Shown here: positions 8,602 to 16,956 of the stretch, piece after piece | Layout: the number at the start of each line of letters is the position of its first letter | How positions within the stretch are numbered: the first letter of the stretch is position 1 | Assembly (NCBI RefSeq): GCF_000729995.1 | Contig: NZ_JNFG01000034.1 | Location: 17,125-81,124, forward strand | Reading direction: 5' to 3' | From: Caballeronia sordidicola | GTDB lineage: Bacteria > Pseudomonadota > Gammaproteobacteria > Burkholderiales > Burkholderiaceae | DNA: 64,000 bases | The notes under the pieces: generated by a model | The model's input: only the letters and a program-made list of their open reading frames with translations | The model's database searches: none | Told to the model about the DNA's origin: nothing | Program-made: the position numbers and the translations under genes

Positions 8602-8723
8602 AGCTCGGCAATCGCGTACACGTCTTTAGTGCCTCACGCCAATGAGATAGGCAAAGAGCGCGCAGGGTGCAACAGCAGATTGACCAGCAGACGGAAAACC
8701 CGATTCGTACAGGAAGCGACAGA

Positions 8724-9065
8724 ATGAAAATGGATGCATTTGCGTTCGGCACAACCAACTGGGTGGAAGTCGACAGAACAGAGCACCAGGGAGAAACCGG
8801 CGTAGCTTATTGGCGCACGCGGTTTTTTGGGGAGAAGCCGAATCAAGTCCGTGTGCGGATGGTGGAATATACCCCGGGCTACCTCGCGGACCATTGGTGC
8901 CAAAAAGGTCATATTCTCTTTTGCATGGAAGGCGAACTGGAAACAACGCTTGAAGATGGACGGAAATTCGTTTTGACAGCGGGCATGAGCTACCAAGTGG
9001 GCGACAACGCGGAGCCACATCAGTCCTATACCAAAACTGGCGCCAAGCTCTTCGTTGTTGACTAA
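8724..9065 (+). CDS. DHCW-motif cupin-fold protein
   Basis: A 113-residue single-domain cupin. The signature is YLADHWCQKGHILFCMEGEL at about residues 53-72, which carries the DH-W-C and KGH residues that name the DHCW cupin family. After it comes the second cupin strand pair, ending in GDNAEPHQSYTKTGAKLFVVD. The His and Cys residues suggest metal binding. The biochemical role of the family is not established. The frame is open further upstream, but ATG 8724 has an AGGAAG ribosome-binding site at 8711-8716 and gives the usual start. It is a single gene behind a repeat copy. Confidence 0.8.
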   Translation: MKMDAFAFGTTNWVEVDRTEHQGETGVAYWRTRFFGEKPNQVRVRMVEYTPGYLADHWCQKGHILFCMEGELETTLEDGRKFVLTAGMSYQVGDNAEPHQSYTKTGAKLFVVD

Positions 9066-9186
9066 GCTGCGGCGTTCTGGCCCGAATGTGTACGTCCGCT
9101 TGCAGGCAGAGCAGCCGTTTCTAACGGGTCGGCAGAGTCCTTTTGGCGCAAGTCGGTCTTTCCGCAAAGTCGCTGTTGAGCGCGCT

Positions 9187-10071
9187 TCAGTGCAGCGCTG
9201 TTTCAGCGGGCCCGCAGCACTTCTTGTACTTCCTCCCGCTTCCGCAGCGGCACGGATCGTTTCTTCCAATCTTAGGGCCGGAAACGATGGGCCGAGATTT
9301 CTCCACGATTTTTGCAGGCTCGAATGGATGAGATGTCGACCATTGGCGGAGTTTGTGAAGTCTTTCCTCTGCCATCATACCGGCGAATGTTCGGTCCTCG
9401 GGACGAGTCCTGAAATAGTATTCGGCGAGATCGACATCCCCCTGAATACGCAGTTCCACGCGATCCTTTTCGTATGCTGCGCGGACTACATCGAAAGATT
9501 CCATTGCGTTCAGATCAGATAGCGCCGAAATGAGAAAGGCGTTGATACTCAGATCGTTTATCTCGTAGGCTTGAAGTATATCGGTCAGGGTTTCGACGCA
9601 TTTTGCCCTTTGTGCCGGATGATCGACCCCAATCTGAGAAATAGCCCGGAATGTGCAGATTCGAGCGAATTCCCTCTTTCGAGGATTGCGTGCATACGAC
9701 TCGAGTGGTTCGAGCGAGACGGTGCCAATCTTGCTGAACACATTCGGAAACTCTTCTCCGATCCACCCGTCATCGTCGTCATCAATTCGATGCAGCATGG
9801 ATATGAGCGTCGGAACTGCTTCGGTGGCTTTCAGCTCGGCGAGAATCCGCCATGCATGAATCGGAGCCATCGCAGTGTCGTTAAATTCCGATCCGTACAC
9901 TGTCGGGTCGTTCAGGATCCGGATCAAATCTGGCACGTGAGATTGATCAAAGCCAGCTTGCAGATATTCGTGCCATGTTTCTGGACCGCAGCGTGAACGG
10001 CACAGGGTTTCGCCAAAATTAGCGAGTCGATCAAGCAACTGAAAGTACGAAGTTTGCGTAGCGTTCGTCAT
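9187..10071 (-). CDS. Helical-repeat protein with C-terminal SEC-C zinc motif
   Basis: A 294-residue protein. The body is built of amphipathic helices resembling HEAT-like repeats: HAWRILAELKATEAVPTLIS, then an acidic turn DDDDDGWIGEE, then FARICTFRAISQIG. It ends with a SEC-C motif, IGRNDPCRCGSGRKYKKCCG, whose Cys-x-Cys...Cys-Cys residues bind zinc and which in SecA contacts SecB and ribosomes. DUF1186-like proteins share this build. Its function is unknown; a chaperone or protein-contact role is inferred from the motif. ATG 10071 (MTNATQ) is preferred because the 57 codons before it look non-coding. It is monocistronic. Confidence 0.75.
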   Translation of the reverse strand: MTNATQTSYFQLLDRLANFGETLCRSRCGPETWHEYLQAGFDQSHVPDLIRILNDPTVYGSEFNDTAMAPIHAWRILAELKATEAVPTLISMLHRIDDDDDGWIGEEFPNVFSKIGTVSLEPLESYARNPRKREFARICTFRAISQIGVDHPAQRAKCVETLTDILQAYEINDLSINAFLISALSDLNAMESFDVVRAAYEKDRVELRIQGDVDLAEYYFRTRPEDRTFAGMMAEERLHKLRQWSTSHPFEPAKIVEKSRPIVSGPKIGRNDPCRCGSGRKYKKCCGPAETALH

Positions 10072-10469
10072 GACGGATAGAGGACGGTTCCTAGTGGGTG
10101 GAAAGCTGAGCGGCGGTGGCAGACCGTTGGCGCTATTAACAGCACGTCCGGGCGCGGCGTCATAGTGAGGCCGACGCAGGCACCTGAGAAGCGTCCGAGC
10201 GTAGTGAGGCTGAGGATGAAGTCCTCCTTTTGTTCGCAACACAAAAGGGATCCCAGTCTATGCCCGAATTATACGAGGTACACCAGTTTGACTGGCCGCT
10301 TTCGGTTACGCCGTCAGTCCGCTCCGGGTCGTTTCAGCCATTGCCGCGTGGGCGATTTGCGAGGCTGGGTCCACACGGACCGGTGACTGCACCAGCGACG
10401 CCACTATTTTCTGAGGCGAGGCGCCAACCGCCAAAAGCCACCACGATAGATTGTATTTGTGGACCAGGT
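10072..10469. other. Intergenic region between the SEC-C gene and the antitoxin
   Basis: About 400 nt. A plus-strand frame with a proline-rich product runs through 10260-10480 but has no recognisable similarity or ribosome-binding site. I see nothing else that I can support. Confidence 0.4.
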
Positions 10470-10493
10470 GGACTAACATAACCAAGTTAGTCC
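10470..10493. promoter_or_regulatory. Perfect inverted repeat, probable operator of the toxin-antitoxin pair
   Basis: GGACTAAC (10470-10477) and GTTAGTCC (10486-10493) are perfect inverted arms around an 8-nt spacer. They end 13 nt before the antitoxin ATG and just before its TTAGGAG ribosome-binding site (10495-10501). Phd/YefM antitoxins commonly bind such palindromes to repress their own operon. Confidence 0.65.
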
Positions 10494-10506
10494 GTTAGGA
10501 GCAGTC

Positions 10507-10761
10507 ATGCAAACCGTCAATATCCACGACGCTAAGACGAATTTTTCTAAGCTGGTCGATCAGGCCGCCGCTGGCGAAGAGATCATCATCGCGAAGGCCG
10601 GCACGCCGATGGCGCGGCTCGTGCCCCTGCAAAAGCAAAAGCGCAAGATTCAGTTTGGTCTCATGAAAGACGAGATCGAGATCAAGCCCGGCTTCTACGA
10701 TCCGATGACTGACGAAGAAATCGCGCTATTTGAGGGGGCGGCTGGTGCGTCTGCTTCTTGA
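10507..10761 (+). CDS. Phd/YefM-family antitoxin
   Basis: An 84-residue protein with the Phd/YefM N-terminal domain: VNIHDAKTNFSKLVDQAAAG, then EEIIIAKAGTPMARLVPL. This fold dimerises, binds the operator, and its C-terminal tail neutralises the toxin. The tail here (KIQFGLMKDEIEIKPGFYDP and onward) carries the FG-x-MKD-like segment seen with PIN-domain partners. It has a strong TTAGGAG ribosome-binding site. The toxin gene overlaps its last 17 nt, which points to coupled translation. Autoregulation through the palindrome at 10470-10493 is inferred. Confidence 0.88.
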   Translation: MQTVNIHDAKTNFSKLVDQAAAGEEIIIAKAGTPMARLVPLQKQKRKIQFGLMKDEIEIKPGFYDPMTDEEIALFEGAAGASAS

Positions 10762-11125
10762 TTCCCACATCTTCCTGTGGGCGGTGCAGGGCGACGGCAA
10801 GAAGCTCACGCGTCAGATGCGCAAGCACATCGTTGATGCGGATGAGGTGTTTGTGAGCGCGGCGAGTACGTGGGAACTATCGGTGAAAGTTGTTGCTGGC
10901 AAGCTTGTTTTAGACGTTGCTCGCTTTGCTTCGATGATCGAGCGGACCGGGTTTCGTGAGCTGCCGGTGGTGTCGGCACACGCGGTTGCCTCGTGCTCGC
11001 TGCCCCCGCTGCACAAAGACCCGTTCGACCGCTTACTGATCGGTCAAGCGCTTTACGAGAATATGGAATTCCTGACCGCAGATACCTTGCTGCGTGGTTA
11101 TAGCCCGCTGGTCACGGTAGTTTAA
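10745..11125 (+). CDS. PIN-domain toxin (VapC-like RNase)
   Basis: A 126-residue PIN-domain protein. Acidic residues of the RNase active site are visible: Asp6 in LLLDSHIFLWA, Glu in STWELSVK, Asp in HKDPFDRLL and Asp in FLTADTLL. PIN toxins cut RNA, often tRNA or rRNA, to arrest growth when the antitoxin decays. I chose GTG 10745 (MRLLLDSH), which gives the usual PIN N-terminus and has AGGGGG at 10733-10738 upstream; a TTG at 10730 is also possible. It overlaps the antitoxin gene, a typical layout for this class. All key residues are present, so the toxin should be active. Confidence 0.87.
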   Translation: MRLLLDSHIFLWAVQGDGKKLTRQMRKHIVDADEVFVSAASTWELSVKVVAGKLVLDVARFASMIERTGFRELPVVSAHAVASCSLPPLHKDPFDRLLIGQALYENMEFLTADTLLRGYSPLVTVV

Positions 11126-12188
11126 CGCGTGCGTTACGCGGCAAGGGCCTCGCTCGTACCCGGTGTTGCGAGTCCCGCGCTCGGCACTTTCCGGGGCTCG
11201 CCTGACGCCTCGGAAAACGCCGAAATCCTGCGACCTTGAGACTGCGATCGGCCGCCATCTCCGGCGGTTGACCTGAGCTTTAATGCTGACATTCGAACGT
11301 CGGCTTCGCTTAGCTAACGAGCCTTTGAGCGTTACTACTTTGCCTGACTAACTTTTGTGGTCGGCGAACGGGAGTGTTCCCTCATCGCACAGCTGATCAC
11401 CAGACAGGAGCAAGTCGTGGGACAAGTCGGTCATCTGCTCGTTGTCGCTTTGCTGCGCGCTCTCAATACTCCCTTACCAATTGGTCGCGAGGCTTGGCAG
11501 TGCGCTGGGCGCGGCCGTGTATTCGCTTCCCAGCCGCCGCAGACATATCGTCCTTGTCAACTTCAAGCATCGTCCGCCCGGCATGCCTGCGGTATATTGA
11601 TGTTGATGCGCCCAGTTCGTTCTTACTTCGCTGGCAAGCTATCGGAACCGGCAGGCGGGATCCACAGCGAGCGGTCAGGTCGGGGACTTCGGGCATTGAC
11701 TACACGTGGAGGCGGCCATTCGTCGAGCGTAGAAGGCAATCCGGCGCGCATGTCCGCAACAATCTTGACGGTGGACTCGAAGAGTTGAATGACCGCTGCC
11801 CCCTTGGGAACTGCCGTTGTGACGGCGCCGGGTCGAATGCCGGGAGTGGGTCGCGTGCCGCCGATCGCGGACAGGCAAGGGTCCGGCCATTTTGAGATGT
11901 TCGACACAGCTGCCGAGATCGCTAACAATCGGCGGATCAATGCCCCTTGAGATCGTTCTACATCGACTTTCGACGATCACTCAGTCGAAGCTTGTTACGT
12001 TGAGTCGGCGCTGTTCCGAAATCCAGTGGTTGCGCCACGTGTCTATTTTTGATTGATCTGCCATCGAGCATCAACAAAGCCGTGCTAAACGGGGATCTAA
12101 AAATGCGGGAAATGCCGGAACCACTGCAATACTCTGCACAGCGGAAACGTGACGATCGCTGCCAACGTGTTGCCTAGCGCTGCCTCCG
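11126..12188. other. Long intergenic region with repeats
   Basis: About 1.06 kb without a supportable gene. It holds a short repeat module (GACATTCGAACGTCGGCTTC at about 11288-11307) and the longer repeat at 11787-11930. Several long frames exist on both strands, but they overlap each other and show no protein-like pattern. Confidence 0.5.
11787..11930 (+). repeat. Dispersed intergenic repeat, second subtype
   Basis: Begins TGAATGACCGCTGCCCCCTT, continues GGGTCGCGTGCCGCCGATCG then CGGACAGGCA and CGGCCATTTTGAGATGTTCG, and ends GAGATCGCTAACAATC. The same start is found at about 16800, 35141 and 43456. Confidence 0.6.
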
Positions 12189-12497
12189 GTTTTAACTGCA
12201 CTCTTTGACAAGTGTGCTCCGCGCCTTGCAGCAGGAGCCTGGAAGCCAGCCTTTGTCGCCGCCCTGAATGCCGGCAAAATCCGCGTGGCCACCGCTTACG
12301 ACCAGGAGGCATTCGCTGCGCCTCGACGCGAACGTCTTGCCCCAAGCGCGGGCTCCGGACGTTCTGCACTGAAGCCTGTTCCTTCCCGCGTCCTGACTCC
12401 CGAAATCCAAAATCGCCTGGCGCAGATGAAACAGTTGCTGCGCGACGCAGAGGGAAGGGCGAACGCTATTGCTGATCCGATTGAAACAACCTACTGA
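12189..12497 (+). pseudogene. C-terminal fragment of an unrecognised gene
   Basis: A plus-strand frame with no ATG start reads as helical protein for about 100 residues: LTALFDKCAPRLAAGAWKPA, then FVAALNAGKIRVATAYDQEA, and near the end VLTPEIQNRLAQMKQLLRDA. Codon pattern and amphipathicity look genuine, but the beginning is missing and the sequence upstream is not protein-like. A GTG at 12285 would give a 70-residue product. I read it as the tail of a truncated gene. The family is not identified; its place just before a toxin-antitoxin pair is compatible with old mobile-element DNA. Confidence 0.35.
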
Positions 12498-12563
12498 GCG
12501 CGGCGGTGAACCCGGCTAGCGGAGATATTCGTTGTTCAGGTGTGGCAGGCCAATCCACGAGCT

Positions 12564-12591
12564 GCTATACATTGCTCATACATTGTATAGC
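12564..12591. promoter_or_regulatory. Operator-like inverted and direct repeat before the Fic toxin-antitoxin pair
   Basis: GCTATACA (12564-12571) and TGTATAGC (12584-12591) are perfect inverted arms. Between and across them ATACATTG occurs twice (12568-12575 and 12579-12586). The element lies 55 nt before the antitoxin ATG, where an autoregulatory antitoxin would bind. Confidence 0.6.
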
Positions 12592-12646
12592 GCGTAAAAT
12601 GAAGGCTTGTCGTACGGCAACTTGAGTTATTCGAAAGGGGGTCAGA

Positions 12647-13006
12647 ATGCCCAAAGAAGTGACGATGGCCTTTCGCGTCGAAGAAAACTTGCGCGAGAGC
12701 TTTCATGAAAGCGTATTGCTCGATCATCGCCCTGCTTCGCAAGTATTGCGCGATTTTATGCGTGCCTACGTCGAGCAGAGTAACAGCAAACAGCGGGGCG
12801 AACCGGAGTCGCCCGCGAAGGTTGCGATCAGTCCCACAGAGCGGCGACGTCGCGAGCAAGCGGTAAGCTTTGCGCGCGCCTCCATCGGCCTCGAAGGATT
12901 GCAGGCGAGCGATGCGCTCGAAGCGTCCGCGGCTCAATTTATAAATGGTGATAGCGACTTGGCGGCGTTCGTCAAAGGCCCCCGTGAGCATGCACGGGAC
13001 AAGTAA
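12647..13006 (+). CDS. Fic-associated antitoxin: RHH-like segment plus VbhA-type inhibitory motif
   Basis: A 119-residue protein in two parts. Residues 1-45 (EVTMAFRVEENLRESFHESV and the helix ASQVLRDFMRAYVEQ) look like a ribbon-helix-helix DNA-binding unit. Residues 65-105 contain RRRREQAVSFARASIGLEGL, with Ser79-x3-Glu83-Gly84. That matches the [S/T]xxxE[G/N] motif by which VbhA-type antitoxins push a glutamate into the Fic ATP site. It therefore probably blocks the Fic enzyme encoded next and may also repress its own operon. It has an AAGGGGG ribosome-binding site (12634-12641), and the fic gene overlaps its last 17 nt. Known VbhA proteins are short and lack the DNA-binding part, which makes this one notable. 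The RHH assignment is inference. Confidence 0.75.
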   Translation: MPKEVTMAFRVEENLRESFHESVLLDHRPASQVLRDFMRAYVEQSNSKQRGEPESPAKVAISPTERRRREQAVSFARASIGLEGLQASDALEASAAQFINGDSDLAAFVKGPREHARDK

Positions 13007-13886
13007 GACCCTAACCAAAGAGCAACGAGATCAACTCGAAGCGGACCTGACCTTTCCGCGCATCGTTGAGCTGGAGCTGAACCCGGTTCAAGGTCAGTTT
13101 GACGCTGCGCATCTGAAGGAAATCAATCGCCGCATCTTTCAGGATCTGCCCGGCGCCGGCCTCACGGACATAACGCCCGGGCAGTATCGACCCGCCTCAC
13201 CGGCAGGCAAGGACTGGTACAAGAATCGCGGCTTGTCGGTGGCGAAAAAGCAGACGTTTTTCGTCGCGTATTCGAGCATGGACGCCTCCGCACAAACTCG
13301 TCTCGATACCGCGCTGCAAAGCGCAGATCCTGCCAAGCTCGGCAAGCTGAAAACTAAAGGCTTTACAGACGCAATCGCGAAGCTCTATGTCGAGCTCGAC
13401 TATCTTCACCCATTCAGCGATGGCAACAGCCGAACGTTACGTACGTTCACCAGGCAACTCGCGCGCGAGGCCGGATACAACATTGATTGGGAGCGATTCA
13501 ACAAAGGCGAGGGCGGCCGCGATGTCCTGTACATCGCGCGGGACCTGAGCGTAAATGCACTTGCGGAGCCACACCTGCAGGATGACAACACGCGCATTGC
13601 GATCAAAACAGGCATGTTGATGCTCGATGGAAATCGGACACTACCTCAGCTTCTCACCGATGCCGTGAGGCCGTTACGGGCCATTGCCTTCGAACAATTG
13701 CGGGAACATGACGCGCTGCAGGATCACCCGGAACTGGTCGACGCCTACCAGATGTTGCACGCTGTAGCGACCCATTTCAAACAAGCTCTGGCGACGGACA
13801 CGAACGCACAAGAACAGGCCATGCGAAGCGCGAAGAAAAAAATAACGGATCGGTTAGACGAAGGTGAGACACGCAACTTTGCGTAG
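12990..13886 (+). CDS. Fic-domain toxin (AMP-transferase-like, class I)
   Basis: A 298-residue protein with a Fic domain. The catalytic loop HPFSDGNSRTLR is at residues 140-151; the canonical motif is HPFx[D/E]GNGRxxR, so the His, acidic, Asn and both Arg positions are kept while the second Gly is Ser. The flap region KKQTFFVAYSSMD and the helix TDAIAKLYVELDYL fit the fold. Fic enzymes move AMP from ATP onto a target protein; toxins of this class modify DNA gyrase and topoisomerase IV. No self-inhibitory S/TxxxEG motif is visible within the protein, as expected when a separate antitoxin is present. ATG 12990 (MHGTSK) overlaps the antitoxin gene by 17 nt and implies translational coupling. The target here is unknown. 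Confidence 0.85.
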   Translation: MHGTSKTLTKEQRDQLEADLTFPRIVELELNPVQGQFDAAHLKEINRRIFQDLPGAGLTDITPGQYRPASPAGKDWYKNRGLSVAKKQTFFVAYSSMDASAQTRLDTALQSADPAKLGKLKTKGFTDAIAKLYVELDYLHPFSDGNSRTLRTFTRQLAREAGYNIDWERFNKGEGGRDVLYIARDLSVNALAEPHLQDDNTRIAIKTGMLMLDGNRTLPQLLTDAVRPLRAIAFEQLREHDALQDHPELVDAYQMLHAVATHFKQALATDTNAQEQAMRSAKKKITDRLDEGETRNFA

Positions 13887-14409
13887 CGATACGATCGCGG
13901 TGAAACTAGGGGTTGAGATGCAGTGGAAGGGATAACCGGGTTAAGCACTTGTCATGAATCCCTGCATGCTGGATCACATAGCAAAGATGAGTACACGTCA
14001 ATTGGCTATCTTGACACTGCATAGCCAACAACGGCGAAACCCAATGTAAATTGGCCTCCGCCTATTTGGCTAGGTATCTTGGCTACCAGAATCAGCAGGA
14101 AAGCATCGTCGCAAACCGGCCACGACCCGCCATTCACATGCATTGTTGGCCAGACGTTCAGGTGTCAGGTTTGCTCTGTAACCGGCCTTCACCTCGTCAA
14201 AATCGGATACCACTTCATCGGTCATTGCCGAGTTTCAGGTGACACTGTGAGTTACATGCAACAATAAATCTCTCGCATATTAGGCCGGGCGATCGCAGCA
14301 CCGGAAAATGAGTTCCGGACTGCCGCGATCTGCAAAGTTGACTTATCTTCTGATAACGAGTCCGCCCCAATCGCACGGAATTTCAGCTTGTGCCGAATGA
14401 CATTTGCGT
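13887..14409. other. Intergenic region
   Basis: About 520 nt after the Fic gene with no gene supported. An imperfect hairpin, CCGGAAAATGAGTTCCGG at about 14302-14319 within longer GATCGC arms, may be terminator-like but lacks a T-run. A repeated TTCAGGTG phrase is found at about 14158 and 14235. Confidence 0.4.
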
Positions 14410-15276
14410 CTAACGGACGAAGCGCGCCCGATTTGCGTTGACGAAAGCCTCTACGGTCATAAGCGGGCCGCCAATAATCTTTGTTCCGATATCATCGAGA
14501 CCTGCGATCAAACCCTCTTGCTGGTCGATCTCCGCAGCCTCGAAGTGCCGCCGCAAAACCGTGTGATCCCCGAGCCCCGCGAGGTCCAGAAAGGCCGATA
14601 CGGTAAGCTGCTCGAAGGGCAGTTCGATCCCGAGCACCCGCCCCACCTCTGCTGCCAACTCCTCGTGACTATATTCCTTCGGCCCGTGGAGCTGGTAGGC
14701 GTGCCCGGCATGGCCTTCCGGCTTCACCAGGATGTTGGCGATGATCTTCGCGGTGTCGGCCGCAGCCAGCGGAGCGAAGCGGCCATTCTTGTTGAAGGGC
14801 ACGATGTAGCGGCCGCGTTGGATGAACGCCGAGATGTAGAGCAGCCATTCGGCGAAGAAGGTGACGCGCAGGTTCGTCGTCGGGATGCCTGACCATTCAA
14901 ACACCTGTTCCGAAAGCCAATGGTTCTGGGTCACCTTGCTGCGCGCTGCGGGCCTGGATTGCTTGTGCGACAGGTTGACGATGTGTTCGACCGCCTGCTC
15001 CTTCGCTACTTGCGCGAAGATGACGGCCGCTTCCACAAGACCTTCGGCAATGGGAAAGCAGAAATAAGCGCGATCGACGCCGTCCATAGCCCGCCGCATA
15101 TCGCGCAGGCTCGTGATATCCCCAAAGACGATTTCGGCGCCCAGACTGGCCAGTTCCTGCGAGCGAGCGTCCTCCCGACGAGCGAGGGCGCGAACCTTAG
15201 CGCCCTTCTTAAGTAGTTCCCTCACGGTCGGACGCCCCGTGTCCCCGGTTGCGCCGGTCACCAGAATTGTTGTCAT
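14410..15276 (-). CDS. NmrA-like NAD(P)-binding protein (atypical SDR)
   Basis: A 288-residue protein of the NmrA/HSCARG group. The N-terminus TTILVTGATGDTGRPTVREL carries the nucleotide-binding GxxGxxG (GATGDTG, residues 8-14), followed by basic residues (ALARREDAR) that favour NADP(H). Middle and C-terminal parts fit the family: NLSHKQSRPAARS, then GPKEYSHEELAAEVGRVLG and the final AFVNANRARF. Such proteins act as redox sensors or as quinone or aldehyde reductases. ATG 15276 has an AAAGGAG ribosome-binding site at 15284-15290, so the 19 extra upstream codons are rejected. A TetR gene lies upstream in the same direction and may regulate it. Confidence 0.85.
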   Translation of the reverse strand: MTTILVTGATGDTGRPTVRELLKKGAKVRALARREDARSQELASLGAEIVFGDITSLRDMRRAMDGVDRAYFCFPIAEGLVEAAVIFAQVAKEQAVEHIVNLSHKQSRPAARSKVTQNHWLSEQVFEWSGIPTTNLRVTFFAEWLLYISAFIQRGRYIVPFNKNGRFAPLAAADTAKIIANILVKPEGHAGHAYQLHGPKEYSHEELAAEVGRVLGIELPFEQLTVSAFLDLAGLGDHTVLRRHFEAAEIDQQEGLIAGLDDIGTKIIGGPLMTVEAFVNANRARFVR

Positions 15277-15370
15277 CGCATTTCTCCTTTCGACATTGGC
15301 ATCAGGCGCCCGGTGGGGCAACCAACGATGCATATAAAAAATTTGGCGCGTGCATATGCAACGCGCTAAT

Positions 15371-15454
15371 TCACGTTAAAAAGCAGGCGGCTTTCTCTGC
15401 ACTTATGCCGCGATTGGCGCCAGTCACGAGTACGGTTTTGCCTTGAATACCCAT
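15371..15454 (-). pseudogene. 5' stub of a short-chain dehydrogenase gene
   Basis: ATG 15454 starts a 27-codon frame reading MGIQGKTVLVTGANRGIS and then a short tail to a TGA at 15371-15373. The first 17 residues are the classical SDR N-terminus with TGANRGI of the TGxxxGIG motif. The homology stops just at the third glycine. The remaining gene is missing, leaving only the beginning between the TetR and NmrA-like genes. Confidence 0.7.
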
Positions 15455-15503
15455 GTCGATCACTCTTGAGGTTGATGGTTGCCGGGCTTGCGCGTTTCGG
15501 CAA

Positions 15504-16106
15504 TTACGTTGCATTCGGTTTTTCAATCTCAGCGGCGAGTTTTAGCGCGTTTGCAACGCCATCTTTCAGAAACTGTGTGGACAATTCGTTATCTGGAACG
15601 ATGCGGGAAAGTTGCAAGGTCCCGACCATCACGGCCCAGATGGAACCCGCGACCCTCAGGCGTGTCTTGGCCCCGGCCTTTGCAGAAAGACTATTCGCGA
15701 CACACTGGATAGCCTCAGCGGTCTTTCTGGTAACCGTCAGACGGGTATTTTCCGGGCGATTCTTCAGTTCCGATGCGAGCGCTGCCACAACACAACCCGT
15801 ACCTGGATTGTCTCGATGTTCAACGCTCAAATAGCGCTCGACGATCGAATTCAGGCTGGGATTACTGCAGCCGTTCGAATTGCCGAAGATGCGGTGCAGG
15901 GTTTCGTCAGCAGCGCTTCCAATAGCTTCTCCGACTAACTCTTCCTTCGACGTGAAGTGGCTGTAGAACCCACCCACGGTCAGACCAGCCCGCTGCATCA
16001 CGGCGGCGACGCCTACTTTCTCAATTCCTTCTTCACGGAAGAGGCGTGAAGCGACGTTGACGATATGACTATGTGTATCGTCTTTATGCCCTTTTGCGTA
16101 GCGCAT
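15504..16106 (-). CDS. TetR/AcrR-family transcriptional regulator
   Basis: A 200-residue repressor. The N-terminal helix-turn-helix is clear: HIVNVASRLFREEGIEKVGV, then AAVMQRAGLTVGGFYSHFTS and KEELV (residues about 14-60), the TetR pattern of helices 1-3. The C-terminal domain (about 80-195) has family-type wording such as GTGCVVAALASE, as in regulators next to SDR or reductase genes. Ligand unknown. It lies upstream of an SDR stub and an NmrA-like gene in the same direction, so it probably once controlled them. It starts 16 nt after an MBL-fold fragment. Confidence 0.88.
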   Translation of the reverse strand: MRYAKGHKDDTHSHIVNVASRLFREEGIEKVGVAAVMQRAGLTVGGFYSHFTSKEELVGEAIGSAADETLHRIFGNSNGCSNPSLNSIVERYLSVEHRDNPGTGCVVAALASELKNRPENTRLTVTRKTAEAIQCVANSLSAKAGAKTRLRVAGSIWAVMVGTLQLSRIVPDNELSTQFLKDGVANALKLAAEIEKPNAT

Positions 16107-16121
16107 GAACTTCCTTGATCC

Positions 16122-16358
16122 CTATTTGGCGAAGTTGCCGTCAATAGTCAAACGACCCCCCTCTCTACTGTTGCGAATCCGACCAGCGTGCGGCGCACCG
16201 AATTGCGCTGTAAGCATCAGAGAGTCTTGCTTTGCGGAATGGTCGACGACACGCAAGCGCAACATCATGGCCGCTTCGAGGCCGATGCAAATCCGGCTGT
16301 TTCCGGCCGGTTGATAGATTTTCATCGGATGGTGCGACACGTCGCCGACGAAGACTAC
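16122..16358 (-). pseudogene. C-terminal fragment of an MBL-fold metallohydrolase gene
   Basis: About 79 residues read as the end of a metallo-beta-lactamase-fold hydrolase: VVFVGDVSHHPMKIYQPAGN, then an alanine- and arginine-rich helix, then LMLTAQFGAPHAGRI. GDVxHHPxQ and HFGxPHxGRI-like wording is typical of this subgroup; the usual metal His in PAHFG is replaced, giving TAQFG. Everything before residue VVF is missing and the adjacent sequence is not protein-like. It directly abuts the TetR gene. Confidence 0.6.
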
Positions 16359-16956
16359 CGTGCAGCATCGCTCACGCGTTCTGAGCTTTCGCGGCTTCGT
16401 GTTCACTCTGCGTCGTCAGTGCTGGATCTCCAGCATTACGGCCGTAGTTGGCTCGATGTCGCACGGTCAGTCATGTTGCTGCCATCATTAAATTACGATC
16501 ATAATACTATGGAAAATGCGAGGATGCAACGACGTTGATCTCGCACAAAGCCGGAGCGTTCAATAGGGGAAGTTGGGGTTTCAAGGGCAGAGCAGGTGGG
16601 ATCACTACCAACCCTCTGTTCCTTGCTGCTATGACGAAAGGTTTGTTCGACGTATTTCTGTCCCTTTGAATCAGGCCGACAGTTTTTCTTTCGGCGATGG
16701 CCTACTGGCATGAAGGCAGACGTCTGCAACCACTCCAAACCAACGTCGTAAAGCGAGATGTCTCCGTGGCGGAGCGTCGAACGGGTAGCACGAAACGTTG
16801 AATGACTGCTCCCCTTTGGTTAGAGACCTTAACGCGGCCAGCGAGGACCGGCGGATGTGGGTCGCGTGCCGCCGATTGCCGACAGGCATGGGGCGGCTCG
16901 TCGCGGACGGATGCAATGCAGGGCGCGCTGACGACACAATCCCCATTGGGGGGGAG
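16359..16956. other. Intergenic region with repeat
   Basis: No supportable gene. The dispersed repeat copy at 16798-16900 is the only structure I can name. Confidence 0.4.
16798..16900 (+). repeat. Dispersed intergenic repeat, second subtype
   Basis: TTGAATGACTGCTCCCCTTT at the start, then GGGTCGCGTGCCGCCGATTG and CCGACAGGCATGGGGCGGCT. Same two modules and spacing style as 11787-11880. Confidence 0.6.

Noticed and set aside
10100..10260. Possible structured leader or riboswitch before the toxin-antitoxin genes
   Set aside because: Only short self-complementary words; no known consensus and the genes have a nearer operator.
12536..13018. 160-codon minus-strand frame
   Set aside because: Antisense to the Fic antitoxin, which has a ribosome-binding site, an operator and a functional motif.
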